A stretch of 64,000 nt of DNA from Coniferiporia sulphurascens (GCA_002794785.1 NBBA01000026.1:124001-188000), one strand, 5' to 3'. Numbered from the stretch's first letter, positions 21,099 to 33,114 are shown. Made by a program: numbers and translations. The notes: a model not told the origin generated them from the sequence alone.

Positions 21099-21226
21099 GA
21101 CTTGAGTCTGCTGTTTAGGCCTCATGCTAAAAGAAAACAGGGCTCTGAAGGCGGAGGAGAATGGTGCGCCAAGGGAGATTTGCGCCCCCATCATGTTCTG
21201 AGCATACACCTGTTCTGCCAAGTGGG
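21099..21226 (-). pseudogene. Second fragment of LINE subfamily B ORF1
   Basis: The minus strand encodes AEQVYAQNMMGAQISLGAPF and SSAFRALFSFS, the same ORF1 segment as at about 20,380-20,460. The LINE described above therefore inserted into, or next to, another copy of its own ORF1. Confidence 0.6.
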
Positions 21227-21227
21227 G

Positions 21228-21259
<32 letters not shown>

Positions 21260-21860
21260 CCTGCAGTACTACATAATTACAAGCTGGCCCCCCAAAGGGG
21301 GGACCCTAACTACATAACAATGGAGGCACCTGTCATCATGCATCACACAAAACTGGGTGGGGGCTCTGCTCCCTGAAGGGTGCCGAAGTGTGAAGAGCCC
21401 CTATTTAGTATGAAGGACGCTAGAAGGAGGAATACATATTGCTACAAACAAACCAAATGGATAAGGGCAGGTTAAAGTAAGAAGCTTAGAAGTGGAAAGG
21501 GAGGGCAAGAGCACCGGCTGAGACATATCCGTAGGAATCTGAAAGACAGGCACTAATCAGAAGGAAAGGGAGGGAGTGTACCTGAGAGCTCCAAAAGGGC
21601 TGGGTCCGAGTCCTGGGTTTGAGGTCCGAGCATATGACACATGTAGTCCTGTAGGAGGTCCAGGTCCATATCCTTGTCGGTTGGGTGGCCATCTAAGTCC
21701 ATTGCAGCAAAAGAAAGCCTGATGGTGCCTGCAGCGCCTGACTAAAGGACGCCCTTGCGGGGCCCAACATACATGTGCACCTTCCTTGGGATATGGGGCC
21801 CGACAAACCCCTCCCACTGTCCTTCACACCACACAGGCCTAAAGGTGAGATTAGAGCTAC
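21227..21860 (-). mobile_element. Chimeric X-LINE, 5'-truncated (copy X5)
   Basis: The minus-strand LINE tail is an (ATT)n run at 21,229-21,260, followed by terminus, hairpin, 3' UTR and the last ORF2 codons to 21,736. From 21,737 to 21,860 the sequence is the 3' end of module X (CCTTGCGGGGCCC, GTGCACCTTCC). Family A LTR copy A3 cuts it off. This is the shortest LINE portion seen behind a module X. Confidence 0.65.
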
Positions 21861-22420
21861 TGTTACAATTTTCCTTTACTTTCCCCTTCCTGTGCTGACT
21901 CACTTCCTCTTCGTCATCATCAGTCAGCGCAACTCCCCCATTTCTCTGCCTTACCCACCCTTATTCGCCTTGTGCCATAAGACACCATGATGACGCCTTA
22001 GTGCACCATCATGACGTGCTTTGCTTACTGATCACCATACTTGTATTACCAAGGCCTTCCTTGAGTTTCCATGACCTCCTATAGTCTGGTAAACACACCT
22101 AACCAAGTCGCTACAGTAACAAACACATAGAGTAGCATATAAGCATGTAACTTCAGTAGCACAAGCCCTAAGCTTGTGCTCTTTGTTCATACAAGCCCAT
22201 TATCTGCTACCACCAGTTTACTGTGTGCCACTGAGCCACTAATCGCTTCATCATAACCCGACTCCGCTAAGAAGCATACTGTGTCCACATCGTCGATCAG
22301 GAAGCCCCGCCGACGATCATCTTCGATTTACGACATCTAGGAAGCCCTGTTGTCATCACCATCAGTCTTGACAATCAGGAAGCCCCGACGTCGATCATCA
22401 CATAACCGTTGAGCTTAACA
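21861..22420 (+). mobile_element. Solo LTR, family A (copy A3), no TSD
   Basis: TGTTACAATTTTCC...CCGTTGAGCTTAACA, 560 bp. The flanks are GCTAC on the left and GCAGC on the right. The left neighbour is a minus-strand X-LINE and the right neighbour a plus-strand LINE lacking its first ~40 bases. Without a TSD and with unrelated flanks, it looks like the product of recombination between two LTR copies that deleted or exchanged what lay between. Confidence 0.85.
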
Positions 22421-22478
22421 GCAGCTAAAACTCCCCCATGTTGAACCCTAGTGATTACAGGAACGCTCTCCGTCATAC

Positions 22479-24504
22479 TTGACAGCCCCTCCCACCCCCA
22501 CATCGGCCAGTGCCAATGCCGATAGGGCTGCCAGGGCCACCGCCAACTGGGCAGCCGCTGGTCCCAATGCGGCCACCCTTGTTCAAGGAACGGCCGCCCC
22601 CACCACCCCCAACCCTCAACCCATCACCGGCTTCCCGCCACTTACCTCCTCCCTGGATGTACTGGCACCCTCCCCCAACATTGGCGACTCCCAACTGGTG
22701 TCGGCCTATGACTTTACTGCCCAAGCGTGCAATGAGTCGAGGCACACATCCCAAGCAGGCTCTCCAGCCTCCTCGGTAGGGTCGATCCATGGATCCAACG
22801 AGTTCGGCGAGATGGCCCCAGAGATGGTGGTCGACCCCCATACCCCTCCGCAACAGGTGGGAGGTGCAAGCCTTGGACGGAAATGTTCCTCTGCTGCCAT
22901 GTCACTGCTCACCCTGAGAGCGGCCCCCAGTACCTCGAACTATGAACCTCACACCTCAGGGTTCATGTACTCCCTTTCATGTGCCCTGGAAGACTTCGAT
23001 AAGGAAACAGCGGACACCTCCACCACTGACACCGACATCAAGGCAGCTCAGTTTGTTGGCGACCTCCTATGGAACATACAGCAGACCCTTGCCTGCCTAG
23101 TGGAGGAAAAGAAGGACCCCCACCACCTCATACTCCACAATGCAGAGATGGCCTACAACTTCACAAAGAGGGGGAAAGTAATCGCCCTCCCAGAACCCTT
23201 TGCCCCAGCTCACCCCCAGCAGAACCCCCCGGCCACCGCCAGGACCCCTGCCACCGCCCCCATGACCCCGGAAATGAAGGCGCTGACTGATGCAGTCAAA
23301 CACCTGACTACTGACGTGGCTTCTATTTCATGTCAGATGGCTTCTATCAGCTCTAGGCCCACCCCTCGACAACAGCAGAAACAACAACAGCAAACCACCA
23401 CCCAGGCCGCCATCATGACAGCCCCCACCTCCTATGCCCAAGTGGCTGCAGCAGCGGCCCCCCCAACAACCGCCAACCCAGCCCCAGTGGCCCCAGCTGC
23501 CAGAGTGGTCATCAACCCAGCACAGAAGAAGAAGAAGCACCAGCATAAGGTGCCCCCCCCCGCCCACTATGTATGCCAAGGACCCAACCTTGGTCCTCAC
23601 CCCTACCATCGGCATTCGTGCCGAAAACCAGAAATCCGCAATGGCCCTCACTAAAGTGTCACATGAGTTTTTCACCTCCCTCCCCACCACAGACCAAGTC
23701 CTGGTCCTGTCCTCTTCATTTAATGTGAAGGGGAACATTGTGACCACATTTGCGGTGCGCCCCTCCTCGGCTAACCCGACCACGGAGACGATCATTGATC
23801 GTCACTCCGCAGTGTATGCCTCCCACATGCACACAGAGTGCATCGCAGTGGGAATTACTATCCTGACTGCCTTTTCCCTAACCCCCTCCAGAGTCTGCAC
23901 TAGGTCTGCACTCCGCATCTCCATGGTGCCCTGCAAGGACTTCCTGTTCGGCCAGAACGGACACACCATCACCAAGAAGGCCCTTTTGGCCGAAGTCTGG
24001 CACAACCCGGCACTCCTCAACCTCGACTTCGTAGTCACCCCCCACTTCACCGCCACTGAAGACCACCTGCCAACTCTTGACAGGTGCCCTGTGGCCTTCT
24101 CCTTTGTTGACCCCAACAGTTCCATCTGCGAGTGCCTCCTCAAGAGGCCATGTGTCTGGATGTTCAGCTCTGCCCTCCAACTCTCAGTCCCACCCATTCA
24201 CCCCACCCTCACTCAATGTGAGCACTGCCAGGGCCTCAGACATGGGACCAAGGGTTGCTGCACCCAACCTTGCTGCACTGACTGCATGGGTGCCCATTTG
24301 ACCCATAATCACCACAAATTGTGTGCCCACTGCGCCACTGATGCAGTGCCTGAAGGCAACACATGTCCCCACCCCCGCCAATGCATCAACTGCACAGGCG
24401 GCCATCCCACCACCCTGCCGGCTTGCCCCAAGAAAAGGCGCTACCGCCAAATTCTAGAGGCCTTCAACGCCAACCCCACCAATGAACAGATGGAGGAAGT
24501 ATGA
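22479..24504 (+). pseudogene. LINE ORF1, nucleic-acid-binding gag-like protein with zinc knuckles
   Basis: Two overlapping frames make up ORF1. The first (22,479-23,654) carries DSQLVSAYDFTAQACNESRH, KETADTSTTDTDIKAAQFVG and a Gln-rich run. The second, entered through a one-base slip in the C-run at about 23,551-23,560, carries AKDPTLVLTPTIGIRAENQK, IIDRHSAVYASHMHTECIAV and the C-terminal Cys/His cluster: CEHCQGLRHGTKGC, CTDCMGAHLTHNHHKLC and CINCTGGHPTTLPAC, knuckles of the CX2CX4HX4C type or variants. The copy at 12,960-13,030 reads through the same C-run without a shift, which supports the slip. The original start codon (22,438) is followed by an early stop. ORF1 ends in an ATGA overlap with ORF2. 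Confidence 0.8.
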
Positions 24505-25687
24505 TAGAGACACTCTCTATCCTGCAGTGGAACACCGCCCACTCACTTGCAGCGATACAGTCCCTAATTCCAGTCCTTACTACTGATCCCTCCCCCCCGC
24601 ACCTAATTCTTATCCAGGAACTGCCCTGGTACCAAATAGGGCTGCAACCCTCGCTTACCGACTCGGCCAGCACCCCGGTCTCCAACGTCCCCACCATCCC
24701 AGGATACATACCTGTTCTACCCCCCAAGGTCTGCCCTTGGGTAGTCATGTACATATCCTGGGCTCTCCCCCCTACTTCATGGTCAATCCTCGGAGCCGTG
24801 TCCCATGGCACCAACATATTGATGGTGGAGGTCCGATCCCAACTCACCCTCCAGGTGTGCAACTACTATGGCATGCACCCTCCAGATTGAGAGAATGCTT
24901 CCCCCAGTACCCAGGTGAGTCCTTTTTATTCTCACTCCCCTTGGTGCTAGCCACCACTCTACTCATGGTGGGTGACTTCAACCATCGCCACCACACATGG
25001 TCTGAATTCCCCATCCCACGATGAGATGATTTGGGGGCGCAACCCCTTGATGACTTTTTCCATGGGCATGGCCTGGCACCTGCCCACCTTCCTGACTCTG
25101 ACTCACAGCCTGATGGCAATCGTCATTGGTGCCCCATTGACATGATCTGGGCCCCACCTGTGGTCAACCCCAACTCTATTCTAGATTCAGCTACCTCCAA
25201 CCCTTCCCCACTGTCCGACCATGCCATCCTGTGGTGGTCACTGCCATTTCGACCCCCCCCTCTGGTCTTAAAAACCCGCCAGTTACTCCCAGCCAACAAG
25301 GAGGAATGGACCAACATCGCCTTCCCTCTCCTCGAAGCAGCCTTCCGACTCCCAGGGCTCGACACCCACACCCTGGACATCAAAGCTAAAGTGGTTATCG
25401 ACTCTATGACTGCCGCCCTTCAGCCATTCACCCGCCTCTCCAAGCCGTTGAAAATGGAAGTCCCATGGTGGTCATCCCACTGCAAGACCCTCCTAACAGC
25501 AATCTCGATGGCCACCACCCCCCTCCAGCAATCATCAGCTCAATGTGCCTTCAAAAGGGGCATTAGGACGGCCAAACAGCAGTTCTACACCAACCAGGCA
25601 TCAGAAGCGGACACCTCCAACATCTGGAACTGGGCCAAGCGCAGCCTCGGCAACCAACCCACCCCTATCCCCTCGCTCAAAAGGTGA
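24501..25687 (+). pseudogene. LINE ORF2, AP-type endonuclease domain and linker
   Basis: ORF2 starts at ATG 24,501, overlapping the ORF1 stop (ATGA). Motifs in order: LSILQWNTAHSL (Asn), LILIQELPWY (catalytic Glu), LLMVGDFNHRHHTW (Asp and Asn of the GDFN motif), PIDMIWAP and PLSDHAILWW (SDH motif). This is the element endonuclease that nicks the target for priming. The frame breaks at 24,888 and about 25,023. The linker to the RT follows (MTAALQPFTRLSKPLKMEVP; ASEADTSNIWNWAKRSLG). Confidence 0.75.
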
Positions 25688-25800
25688 GATGGCTTCTTCA
25701 CCCAGATGGATGACGAGAAAGGTGAGCTCTTTCATGAAACCTTCTTCATGCCCCCCCACCCCAGGCAGCGGCCAACACCCCGCCGCCACCACCCCAACCA

Positions 25801-28430
25801 GCTACCCTACCCATACTCCTATCGGAGCTTACGGGGGCACCGTCTGACACCTCCAACTTGTCGGCTCCAGGCCTCTTGGGAATAGGCTATCGCCCCCTCA
25901 AATGGGTGGTGGATGCCTACCCTGGTGAGATTCTTTCACTTTTCAATGACTGTCTGTGCTTGGGGCACCACCCTGAGTGCTGGCGGGTGGCAAAGGTGGT
26001 GATGCTCCGGAAGCCCAACAAGAAGGACCCTTTTTCGCCATGCTCTTACCGGCCCATCACCCTCGAGGAGACCTTAGGGAAACTCCTCGAAAAGATAATA
26101 GCTAACCAGCTCCAGTTCCTCACAAACACGTGGGACTGGCTGCCACCAAACCAATACAGGGGGCATCAAGGCCATTCGGTCTACGACACTGCCCAACACC
26201 TCCTACAGATTGTGGAACACGCCCACTCGGAGGGCCTTGCTTGTTCGGTCCTAGCGGTCGACATTCAGGGCTTCTTTGATTCGGTGCACCCCCAACTCCT
26301 CCACCGACAATTGCTGGACCTCAGTTGCACCCCAAATATGGCCAACTGGTGCTTGTCCTTCATGATGGACCGGCAGGTTGCTGTTGCCTTTGATGGCACC
26401 ACCCTCCCTACCGCCCCGAAACCCGACCTCGGCACCCCCCAAGGGTCACCCATCTCCCCCATCCTGTCGACAATATTTGCAGGCATGGTCCTCCGGTGCT
26501 TTCACCAAGCCGGCACTACTGCCCTTGCATACATTGATGATCATTTATTAATTTGTGTAGGTCCCTCCATGGCATCCAACTGCCATGCACTTGCCCACAC
26601 CTACCACCAACTTGACACCCTCTTTGGCACCATCAGTCTCAACATTGGGGCCACCGAGATGGAGTGCCTCCACTTTCACCCCCCTTGGTGATGCACTGGC
26701 TACGATGGCTGGGACACTGCCAGTGTCCAGGTCGACCCCAACACCCTGATCCCCCCCTCAATCCCACTGTGATGGTTGGGGATATGGTGGGACCCGGGCC
26801 TCTCCTTCAAGCCCCATGTTGAGCACATGCACTCCAAGGGACTCTCCACCCTTGCCACCCTCCACATTCTGGGCAACACCCAACGTGGCATTTTGGCCCT
26901 CCTCCTCCGCCGCCTGTACACCTCCTGTGTCCACTCCATCCTGTCATGGGGGGTGCCAGTTTGGTACCATGGCCGCTGCCAAAAAACTCTGGTAAACCAC
27001 CTCCAGGCCATGCAAAACACGGCCTGCCATTGGATTTTGGGCATCTTCAAAGGTGCCTACCCCCATTCAACTAATTTCCTTTGCTCCATTCCCCCTCTCT
27101 CTTTCTATTTCAAATATATAAAGACCACCCATTCTCTGTGCCTCTGGTGCACCCCTCACACCATTGGCCAAAAACTTTTTAAAAACATAGCTAACAGACC
27201 TTTTTCCCTTTCTTTGCAGGTCTGAGCCCCCTGGGTTCAGCAAGTCCCTGCATACATGCATCCCCCATGGACGGACCCCCTGGCCTTCACCAACAGCCGA
27301 GTCCACTTCACCACCCCCATCACCCCGGTCAGCGCCGACACCAGCAAGCAATTTGTGAGTGCCACACAGGACTTAGGATCCACCCCCCATATCCAGGTCT
27401 TCACTGATGGCTCCTGCATCAACAATAAGTCGGGTTCAGCCATCTGCGCTATGCTTGGCTCCACCCGACTCCGGTCCTGCTGGCTGGAGTCCCCCACCTG
27501 CACTACTGCCATGGATGCCGAGGAGTTCTCCCTTGCCACGGCCCCTGGCTGGGTAGCATGCCGCCTCCCAGTGCAACTGCGTGTCGCATTGGACATCTTT
27601 TTCCTCTCCAATTCACTGACAGCATTACACCTTTTCCACACTTGGGCTGCCGCTCCTGGCGCCCACCTCCTTCACATCTGGAAGGCAGGTGTGGAGACTC
27701 TGCTGGACTCGTACCCCCAGCTCACCATTCACTTCGTATGGTGCCCCAGACACTCGGACATCCCCAGTAATGAATGGGCTGACATGGAAGCAAAACTGGC
27801 AACTGAGCTCCCCCCATCCATCTTAAAGCCCTCCACCTCCACACTAAAAGAAGTCGCTGTCTGCACTCTCATGGACTGGTGGACCTTCTTGCTCACCCAC
27901 CCCCTAGCCTCAACCACCAACAAATACTTGGCGGTACATGGCCTCCCCTCCTGACAACCCAGGAAGCTGCTTATGCACTCAGTTGACCACCCCTGAAGTG
28001 AACTATCTGCAGTCGCTCAAGTCCTCTGCTGTGCCAGTCCCTATGGGGGTTACTGGCTGAGTTTTGACTCATCCTACCAGTGCCAACATGGCCTGATCTC
28101 GCACTGCAGGTGGCACAACCACCCCCCCTGGCCCACACAGTTGACCACCCACATCCTTGGTGGCTGCAGCACCTTCCATTTGTGGATACAATGTGTATGG
28201 CCACCTTGGGACCCTCCCCCAGTCCACCATTCAGAGTGGGCTGATGAAAACCGCCTCCCAGTTTTGTGCTGCTGGCTTAGGCTGATGGGGCACTTAAACC
28301 ACCTCTCCAACAGAACCATGGGTGCTATCCGGCTAGCCTTTGCTGCAATGGACCTAGATGGACACCCAACCGACAAGGATATGGACCTGGACCTCCTATG
28401 GGATTACATGCATCGTATGCTCAGACCTTG
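25801..28430 (+). pseudogene. LINE ORF2: RT, RNase H and C-terminal region
   Basis: A 277-codon open frame (25,858-26,691) holds a full RT core: MLRKPNKKDPFSPCSYRPIT, VLAVDIQGFFDSVHPQLLHR (catalytic Asp), DLGTPQGSPISPILSTIFAG and ALAYIDDHLLICVG (DD). After a stop at 26,689 the connection region and RNase H (27,256-27,954: VFTDGSCINNKSGSAICAML, DAEEFSLATAPGW, FFLSNSLTALHLF, HSDIPSNEWAD) follow in another frame, then the C-terminal domain (28,141-28,431). In RNase H the third acidic position reads SN where active copies have SD. Stops at 26,689 and 27,952 and frame shifts prevent a full product. Confidence 0.8.
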
Positions 28431-28800
28431 AACCCAGGACTTGGACCCAGCCCTTTTGGAGCTATCAGGTATGACTCCTCCTTTTCCTTCCGATTAGAGC
28501 CTGCCTTTCGAATTCCTATGAATATGTCCTGGCCGGCGCTCTCACCATCCCATTCTCACTTCTAAGCTTCTTACTTTGCCTGCCATTGCCCACTTGGTTT
28601 GTTCGTAGTGATATGTATCCCTCCTTCTATGGTCTTTCTAACTCAATAGGGGCTCTTCACACTTCGGCACCCCTTGGGAAGCAGAGCCCCTGCCCAGTTT
28701 TGTGCGATGCACAATGACGGGTGCCTCCGTTGTTATGTAGTTAGGGCAGCTTGTAATTATGTAATACTGCAGGAATAATATTTAAAAATAAATAAAAAAA

Positions 28801-29372
28801 GAGACCCTTTTGGGAATTTGGGGAGCAGTTTTTTGTATGACATGCCGGTCATCACAGCCTCAATGCAAGCACATCAATCCCAGAGAATTAGACCCGACTT
28901 TTGCCGAACCCGGGGTTTCCCAGCTCTCACCGACCACTGGTGGGCAGAGGGTTTCCCCAATCCCATGGGAACGTTATTGTCGTGTCCCCCCCTGACTGGC
29001 GCACTTTGCACCTTGCCCTGCTGACTGGGCCCGAGGGCATGACCAGCAGACCAGTCGAGGCACTACACCCCGAGAGGGCGCAGCAGATGTGAAAGAGAAT
29101 CATCCTCACCAAGTCATCCCCCCAATGCAACGTTAATGATGGGTTGCATACCCTCTGGTGAGCCCAAGAGCCCCTTTCATGTCTTCACAACTGCCATTAC
29201 AGCGACTGGACGACCAGTGAGCACGCACTCCAGAGGACTGGTGTGCAGTCGGTAGCCTTCTCTCATATCGACCCAGTAGTATACCAGACCAGAGTACGGA
29301 TTGCTGCAACGAACCCCCAGATGACCCCTAGTGAAAACCAGAGATGGTGGTGGTAAGAGGACAAGAAGGATG
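28801..29372 (-). mobile_element. Module X, 5' half only (copy X4)
   Basis: The minus-strand 5' box is at 29,343-29,372 and the module continues to 28,801 (GACCCTTTTGGGAATTTGG), where the poly-A tail of the neighbouring LINE begins. It corresponds to the first ~570 bases of X1. The rest was lost or displaced when that LINE inserted. Confidence 0.65.
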
Positions 29373-30509
29373 ATTCAAAAGGCAGGCGCTAATTGAGAGA
29401 AAAGGGAGGAAGCATACCTGAGAGCTCCAAAAGGGCTGGGTCCAAGTCCTGGGTTCTGGGTCCAAGCATATGATGCATGTAATCCCTTAGGAGGTCTAAG
29501 TCCATATCCTCATTGGTTGGGTGGCCATCTAGGTCCATCATGGCGAAGGATAGCCGGATGGCGCCTGTGGTGCAGTCGGAGAGGCAGTTGAGGTGCCCTG
29601 TTAGTTTAAGCCAACGGTGCAGAACCGGGAGGCAGTTTTCATCAGCCCCTCTGAGTGATGGACTGGGAGAGGGTCCTGAGGTGGCCACACATGTCGTATC
29701 CAAGGGTGGAAGGTGCTGCAGCCGCCTAAGGTGTGGGTGGTCGACTGCACAGGCCATGGGGGATGGTTGTGCCACCTGCAATTTGAGATCAGGCTGTGTC
29801 TGCGCCGGTGGGCTGAGTTGAAACTCAGCCAGTAGCCCCTGTAGGGACCGGCACAACAGAGGACTTGAGCAACTGTGGATAGCTCGCTCTGAGGGTGGTC
29901 GACCAAATGCATGAGTAGCTTTTGAGGTCAATGGGACAGGAGGCCATGTACTGCCAGGTACTTGTCAGCAGTTGAGGCGAGAGGGTGGGTGATCGAGAGC
30001 ATCCACTGGTCCATGAGGGTGCAGATGGTGACCTCTTTTAGTGTGGAGGTGGAGGGCTTTAGGTCAGATGGGGGGAGCTCCATTGCCAGTTTCGCTTCCG
30101 TGTCAGCCCATTCATTACTGGGGATGTCTGAGTGGCCAGGGCACCATACGAAATGAACAGTGAGCTGGGGGTATGAGTCCGGCAGAGTCTCCACACCTGC
30201 TTTCCAGATGTGAAGGAGGTGGGTGCCAGGGGCAGCAGCCCATGTACAGAAAAGGTGGAGAGTGGTCAGCGAATTGGACAGGAAGAAAATGTCCGATGCA
30301 ACATGCAGTTGCACCAGGAGGTGGCGTGCTACCCAGCCTGGGGCCATAGTGAGGGAGAACTCCTTGGCATCTGTGGTGGTAGTGCAGGTAGGGGACTCCA
30401 GTCGATGTGACCGGAGGCGGGTGGAGCCCAGCATTGCACAGATGGCAGAGCCCGACTTATTGTCAATGTGAGAGCCATCCATAAATACCTGGAGGTGAGG
30501 GGTGGAGCC
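29373..30509. repeat. Inverted repeat arm 1 (~1137 bp)
   Basis: The reverse complement of this interval equals 36,430-37,566 wherever I compared it. All open frames in both arms encode identical proteins at mirror positions (coordinate pairs sum to 66,939). The first mismatch on the inner side is 30,510 against 36,429. On the outer side the match ends at 29,373/37,566. Other LINE copies in the window differ at many positions. Confidence 0.85.
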
Positions 30510-31230
30510 GAGGGCCCATGCAGCACACACAAATTGCTTGCGAGTGTCGGCGCTGACCGGGGTGATGGAGGTGGTGAAGTGGACTCGGCCATTGGTGAAG
30601 GCCAGGGGGTCCATCCATGGGGGATGTGTGTATGCAGGGACTTGTTGAACCTGGGGGGCTCGGACTTGCAGAGAAAGGGAGAAAGGTCTGTTAGCTATGT
30701 TTTAAAAAAAATTTCGGCCAATAGAGTGAGGGGTGCGCCAGAGGTGCAGAGAATGGGTGGTCTTTATATACTCGAAGTAAAAAGAAAGAGGAGGAATGGA
30801 GCAAAGAAAATTTGTGGAATGGGGGGAGGTGCCTTTGAAGATGCCCAATATCCAGCGGCAGGCCGTGTTTTGCACAGCCTGGAGGCGGTTTACCAGGGTT
30901 TTTTGGCAGCGGCCATGGTACCAGACTGGCACCCCCCATGACAGGACAGAGCGGATGCAGGAGGTGTACAGGTGGCAGAGGAGGAGGGCCAAGATGCAAT
31001 GTTGGGTGTTGCCCAGAATGTGGAGGGCGGCAAGGGTAGAGAGCCCCTTGGAGCACATGCACTCGACATGGGGCTTAAAGGAGAGGCCCGGGTCCCACCA
31101 AATCCCCAACCATCACAGTAGGATTGAGGGGTGGATCAGGGTGTTGGGGTCAACCTGGACCCCGGTGGTGTCCCAGCCACTGTAGCCTGTGCATTGCTGA
31201 GGGGGGTGAAAGTGGAGGCACTCTGTCTTG
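29373..31230 (-). pseudogene. LINE ORF2 fragment: RT end, RNase H, C-terminal domain
   Basis: Minus-strand frames give the RT connection region (31,109-30,702: GIWWDPGLSFKPHVECMCSK), RNase H (30,614-29,928: VFMDGSHIDNKSGSAICAML, DAKEFSLTMAPGW, CPGHSDIPSNEWAD) and the C-terminal domain to LELSGMLPPF. The 3' UTR is missing: the sequence stops at 29,373, just after the ORF2 stop. Its lower part, 29,373-30,509, is identical to 36,430-37,566 in inverted orientation, so gene conversion or duplication has touched it recently. Confidence 0.75.
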
Positions 31231-33051
31231 GCACTCTGGTCTGGTACCATGGCCGCAGCCAAAAAACTCTGGTAAACCACCTCCAGGCCATGCAAAACAC
31301 GGCCTGCTGCTGGATTCTGGGCATCTTCAAAGGTGCCCCCCCCATTCCACCAATTTCCTTTGCTCTGTTCCCCCTCTCTCTTTCTATTTCGAATATATAA
31401 AGACTACCCATTCTCTGTGTCTCTGGCGCACCCCTCACTCTATTGGCCAAAAACTTTTTAAAAATGTAGCTAATGGACCTTTCTCCCTTTCTCTGCAGGT
31501 CCGAGCCCCCCGGGTTCAACAAGTCCCTGCATACACACATCCCCCATGGACGGATCCCCTAGCCTTCACAAAAGGCCAAGTCCGCTTCACCACACCCACC
31601 ACACCAGTTAGCGCCGACACTTGCAAGCAATTTGTGTGTGCCACATGGGCCCTTGGCTCCACCCCCCACATCCAGGTATTCATGGATGGCTCCCACATTG
31701 ACAACAAGTTGGGCTCTGCCATCTGCGCAATGCTAGGCCCCACCCACCTCCGGTCCCGCCGGCTGGAGTCCCCCACCTGCGCCACCACCACGGATGCCAA
31801 AGAGTTCTCCCTTGCAACGGCCCCCGGCTGGGTAGTGCACCGCCTCCCAGCACAACTGTGTGTCGCATCAGATATCTTCTTTCTATCTGATTCACTGACT
31901 GCACTCCACCTCTTCCGCACATGGGCCACCACCCCTGGCGCCCACCTCCTCCACATTTGGAAAGCAGGTGTGGAGACTCTGCCAGACTCATACCCACAGC
32001 TCACTGTTCGTTTCGTATGGTGCCCCGGCCACTCAGACATCCCCGGTAATGAATGGGCTGACACAGAAGCGAAGCTGGCAACCAAGCTCCCTCCATCCGA
32101 CCTCAAACCGTCCACCTCTGTGCTAAAAGAAGTTGCCATCCACACCCTCATGGACTAATGGACCTTCTTGCTCACCCACCCACTAGCATCCACCATGGAC
32201 AAATACCTTGTGGTACATGGCATCCCCTCTCGCCAACCTAGGAAGCTGCTCATGCACTCAGTCAACCACCCCTGACACAAGCTGGTGGCAGTTGCTCAAG
32301 TCCTCTGTTGTGCCAGTCCCTATGGGGGCTACTGGCTGAGTTTTGACTCAGCCTACCGGCACAGGCATGGCCTGATCTCACACTGCCGGTGGCACAACCA
32401 CCCCCCCTGGCCTGCACAGTTGACTGCCCACATCCTTGGCAGCTGTAGCACCTTCCACTCATGGATACAACATGTATGGCCACCACAGGACCCTCTCCCA
32501 GTCCACCACTCAGAGTGGGCTGACGAACACCGCCTCCTGGTTTTGCACCATTGGCTTAAGCTGACAGGGCACCTAAACCGCCTCTCTGACTGTGCTGCAG
32601 GTGCCATCAGGCTTTCTTTTGCCACGATGGACTTAGACGGCCACCCAACCAACAAGGATATGGACCTGGACCTCCTATGGGACTACATGCATCATATGCT
32701 TGGACCTCGAACCCAGGACTTGGACCCAGCCCTTTTGGAGCTCTCAGGTACACTCCCTCCCTTTCCTTCTGATTAGTGCCCATCTTTCAGATTCCTATGG
32801 ATACATCTTGGCCAGCGCTCTCGCCCTCCCTTTCCACTTCTAAGCTTCTTACTTTAACCTGCCCTTATCCACTTGGTTTGTTCGTAGTGATATGTATTCC
32901 TCCTTCTTGCATTCTTCTTACTAAATAGGGGCTCTTCACACTTTGGCGCCCTTTGGGGAGCAGAGCCACCGCCCAGTTTCATGTGATGCGCAATGATGGG
33001 CACCTCCATTGTTATGTAGTTAGGGCAGCTTGTAATTATGTAATACTGCAG

Positions 33052-33114
<63 letters not shown>
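31231..33114 (+). mobile_element. 5'-truncated LINE: RT end, RNase H, C-terminal domain, 3' UTR
   Basis: From 31,231 (LVWYHGRSQKTLVNHLQAMQ) the sequence covers the RT C-terminal region, RNase H in a long frame to 32,158 (VFMDGSHIDNKLGSAICAML; DAKEFSLATAPGW; FFLSDSLTALHLF; CPGHSDIPGNEWADTEAKL), a stop at 32,156, the C-terminal domain (32,285-32,776) and the 3' UTR with the reduced hairpin (TTAGGGCAGCTTG). The tail is a long (AAT)n run at 33,050-33,110. The RNase H acidic residues (TDG-type Asp, Glu, SD, final Asp) are all present. Confidence 0.75.
33052..33110 (+). repeat. (AAT)n microsatellite forming a LINE tail
   Basis: About 18-19 AAT units follow GTAATACTGCAGG. LINE tails in the window vary (poly-A, AATA, AAT). 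This is the longest, and tails like it seed microsatellites. Confidence 0.85.

Larger units (their letters stand above)
22421..28800 (+). mobile_element. Least truncated LINE copy (I/Tad type), ~6.4 kb
   Basis: This copy shows the whole plan: leader (GCAGCTAAAACTCCCCCATG; the first ~40 bases were lost at the LTR junction), ORF1 with zinc knuckles, ORF2 with AP-type endonuclease, RT, RNase H and C-terminal domain, 3' UTR and A-rich tail to 28,800. The hairpin is reduced to TTAGGGCAGCTTG. EN-RT-RNH order with a gag-like ORF1 is the layout of the I and Tad clades of non-LTR elements. Frameshifts and stops in both ORFs make it inactive. Confidence 0.85.

Noticed and set aside
24905..24950. A short intron in the LINE endonuclease (GTGAGTCC...GTGCTAG)
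   Set aside because: It would be under 40 bases and would not by itself repair the frame. Simple decay is more likely.
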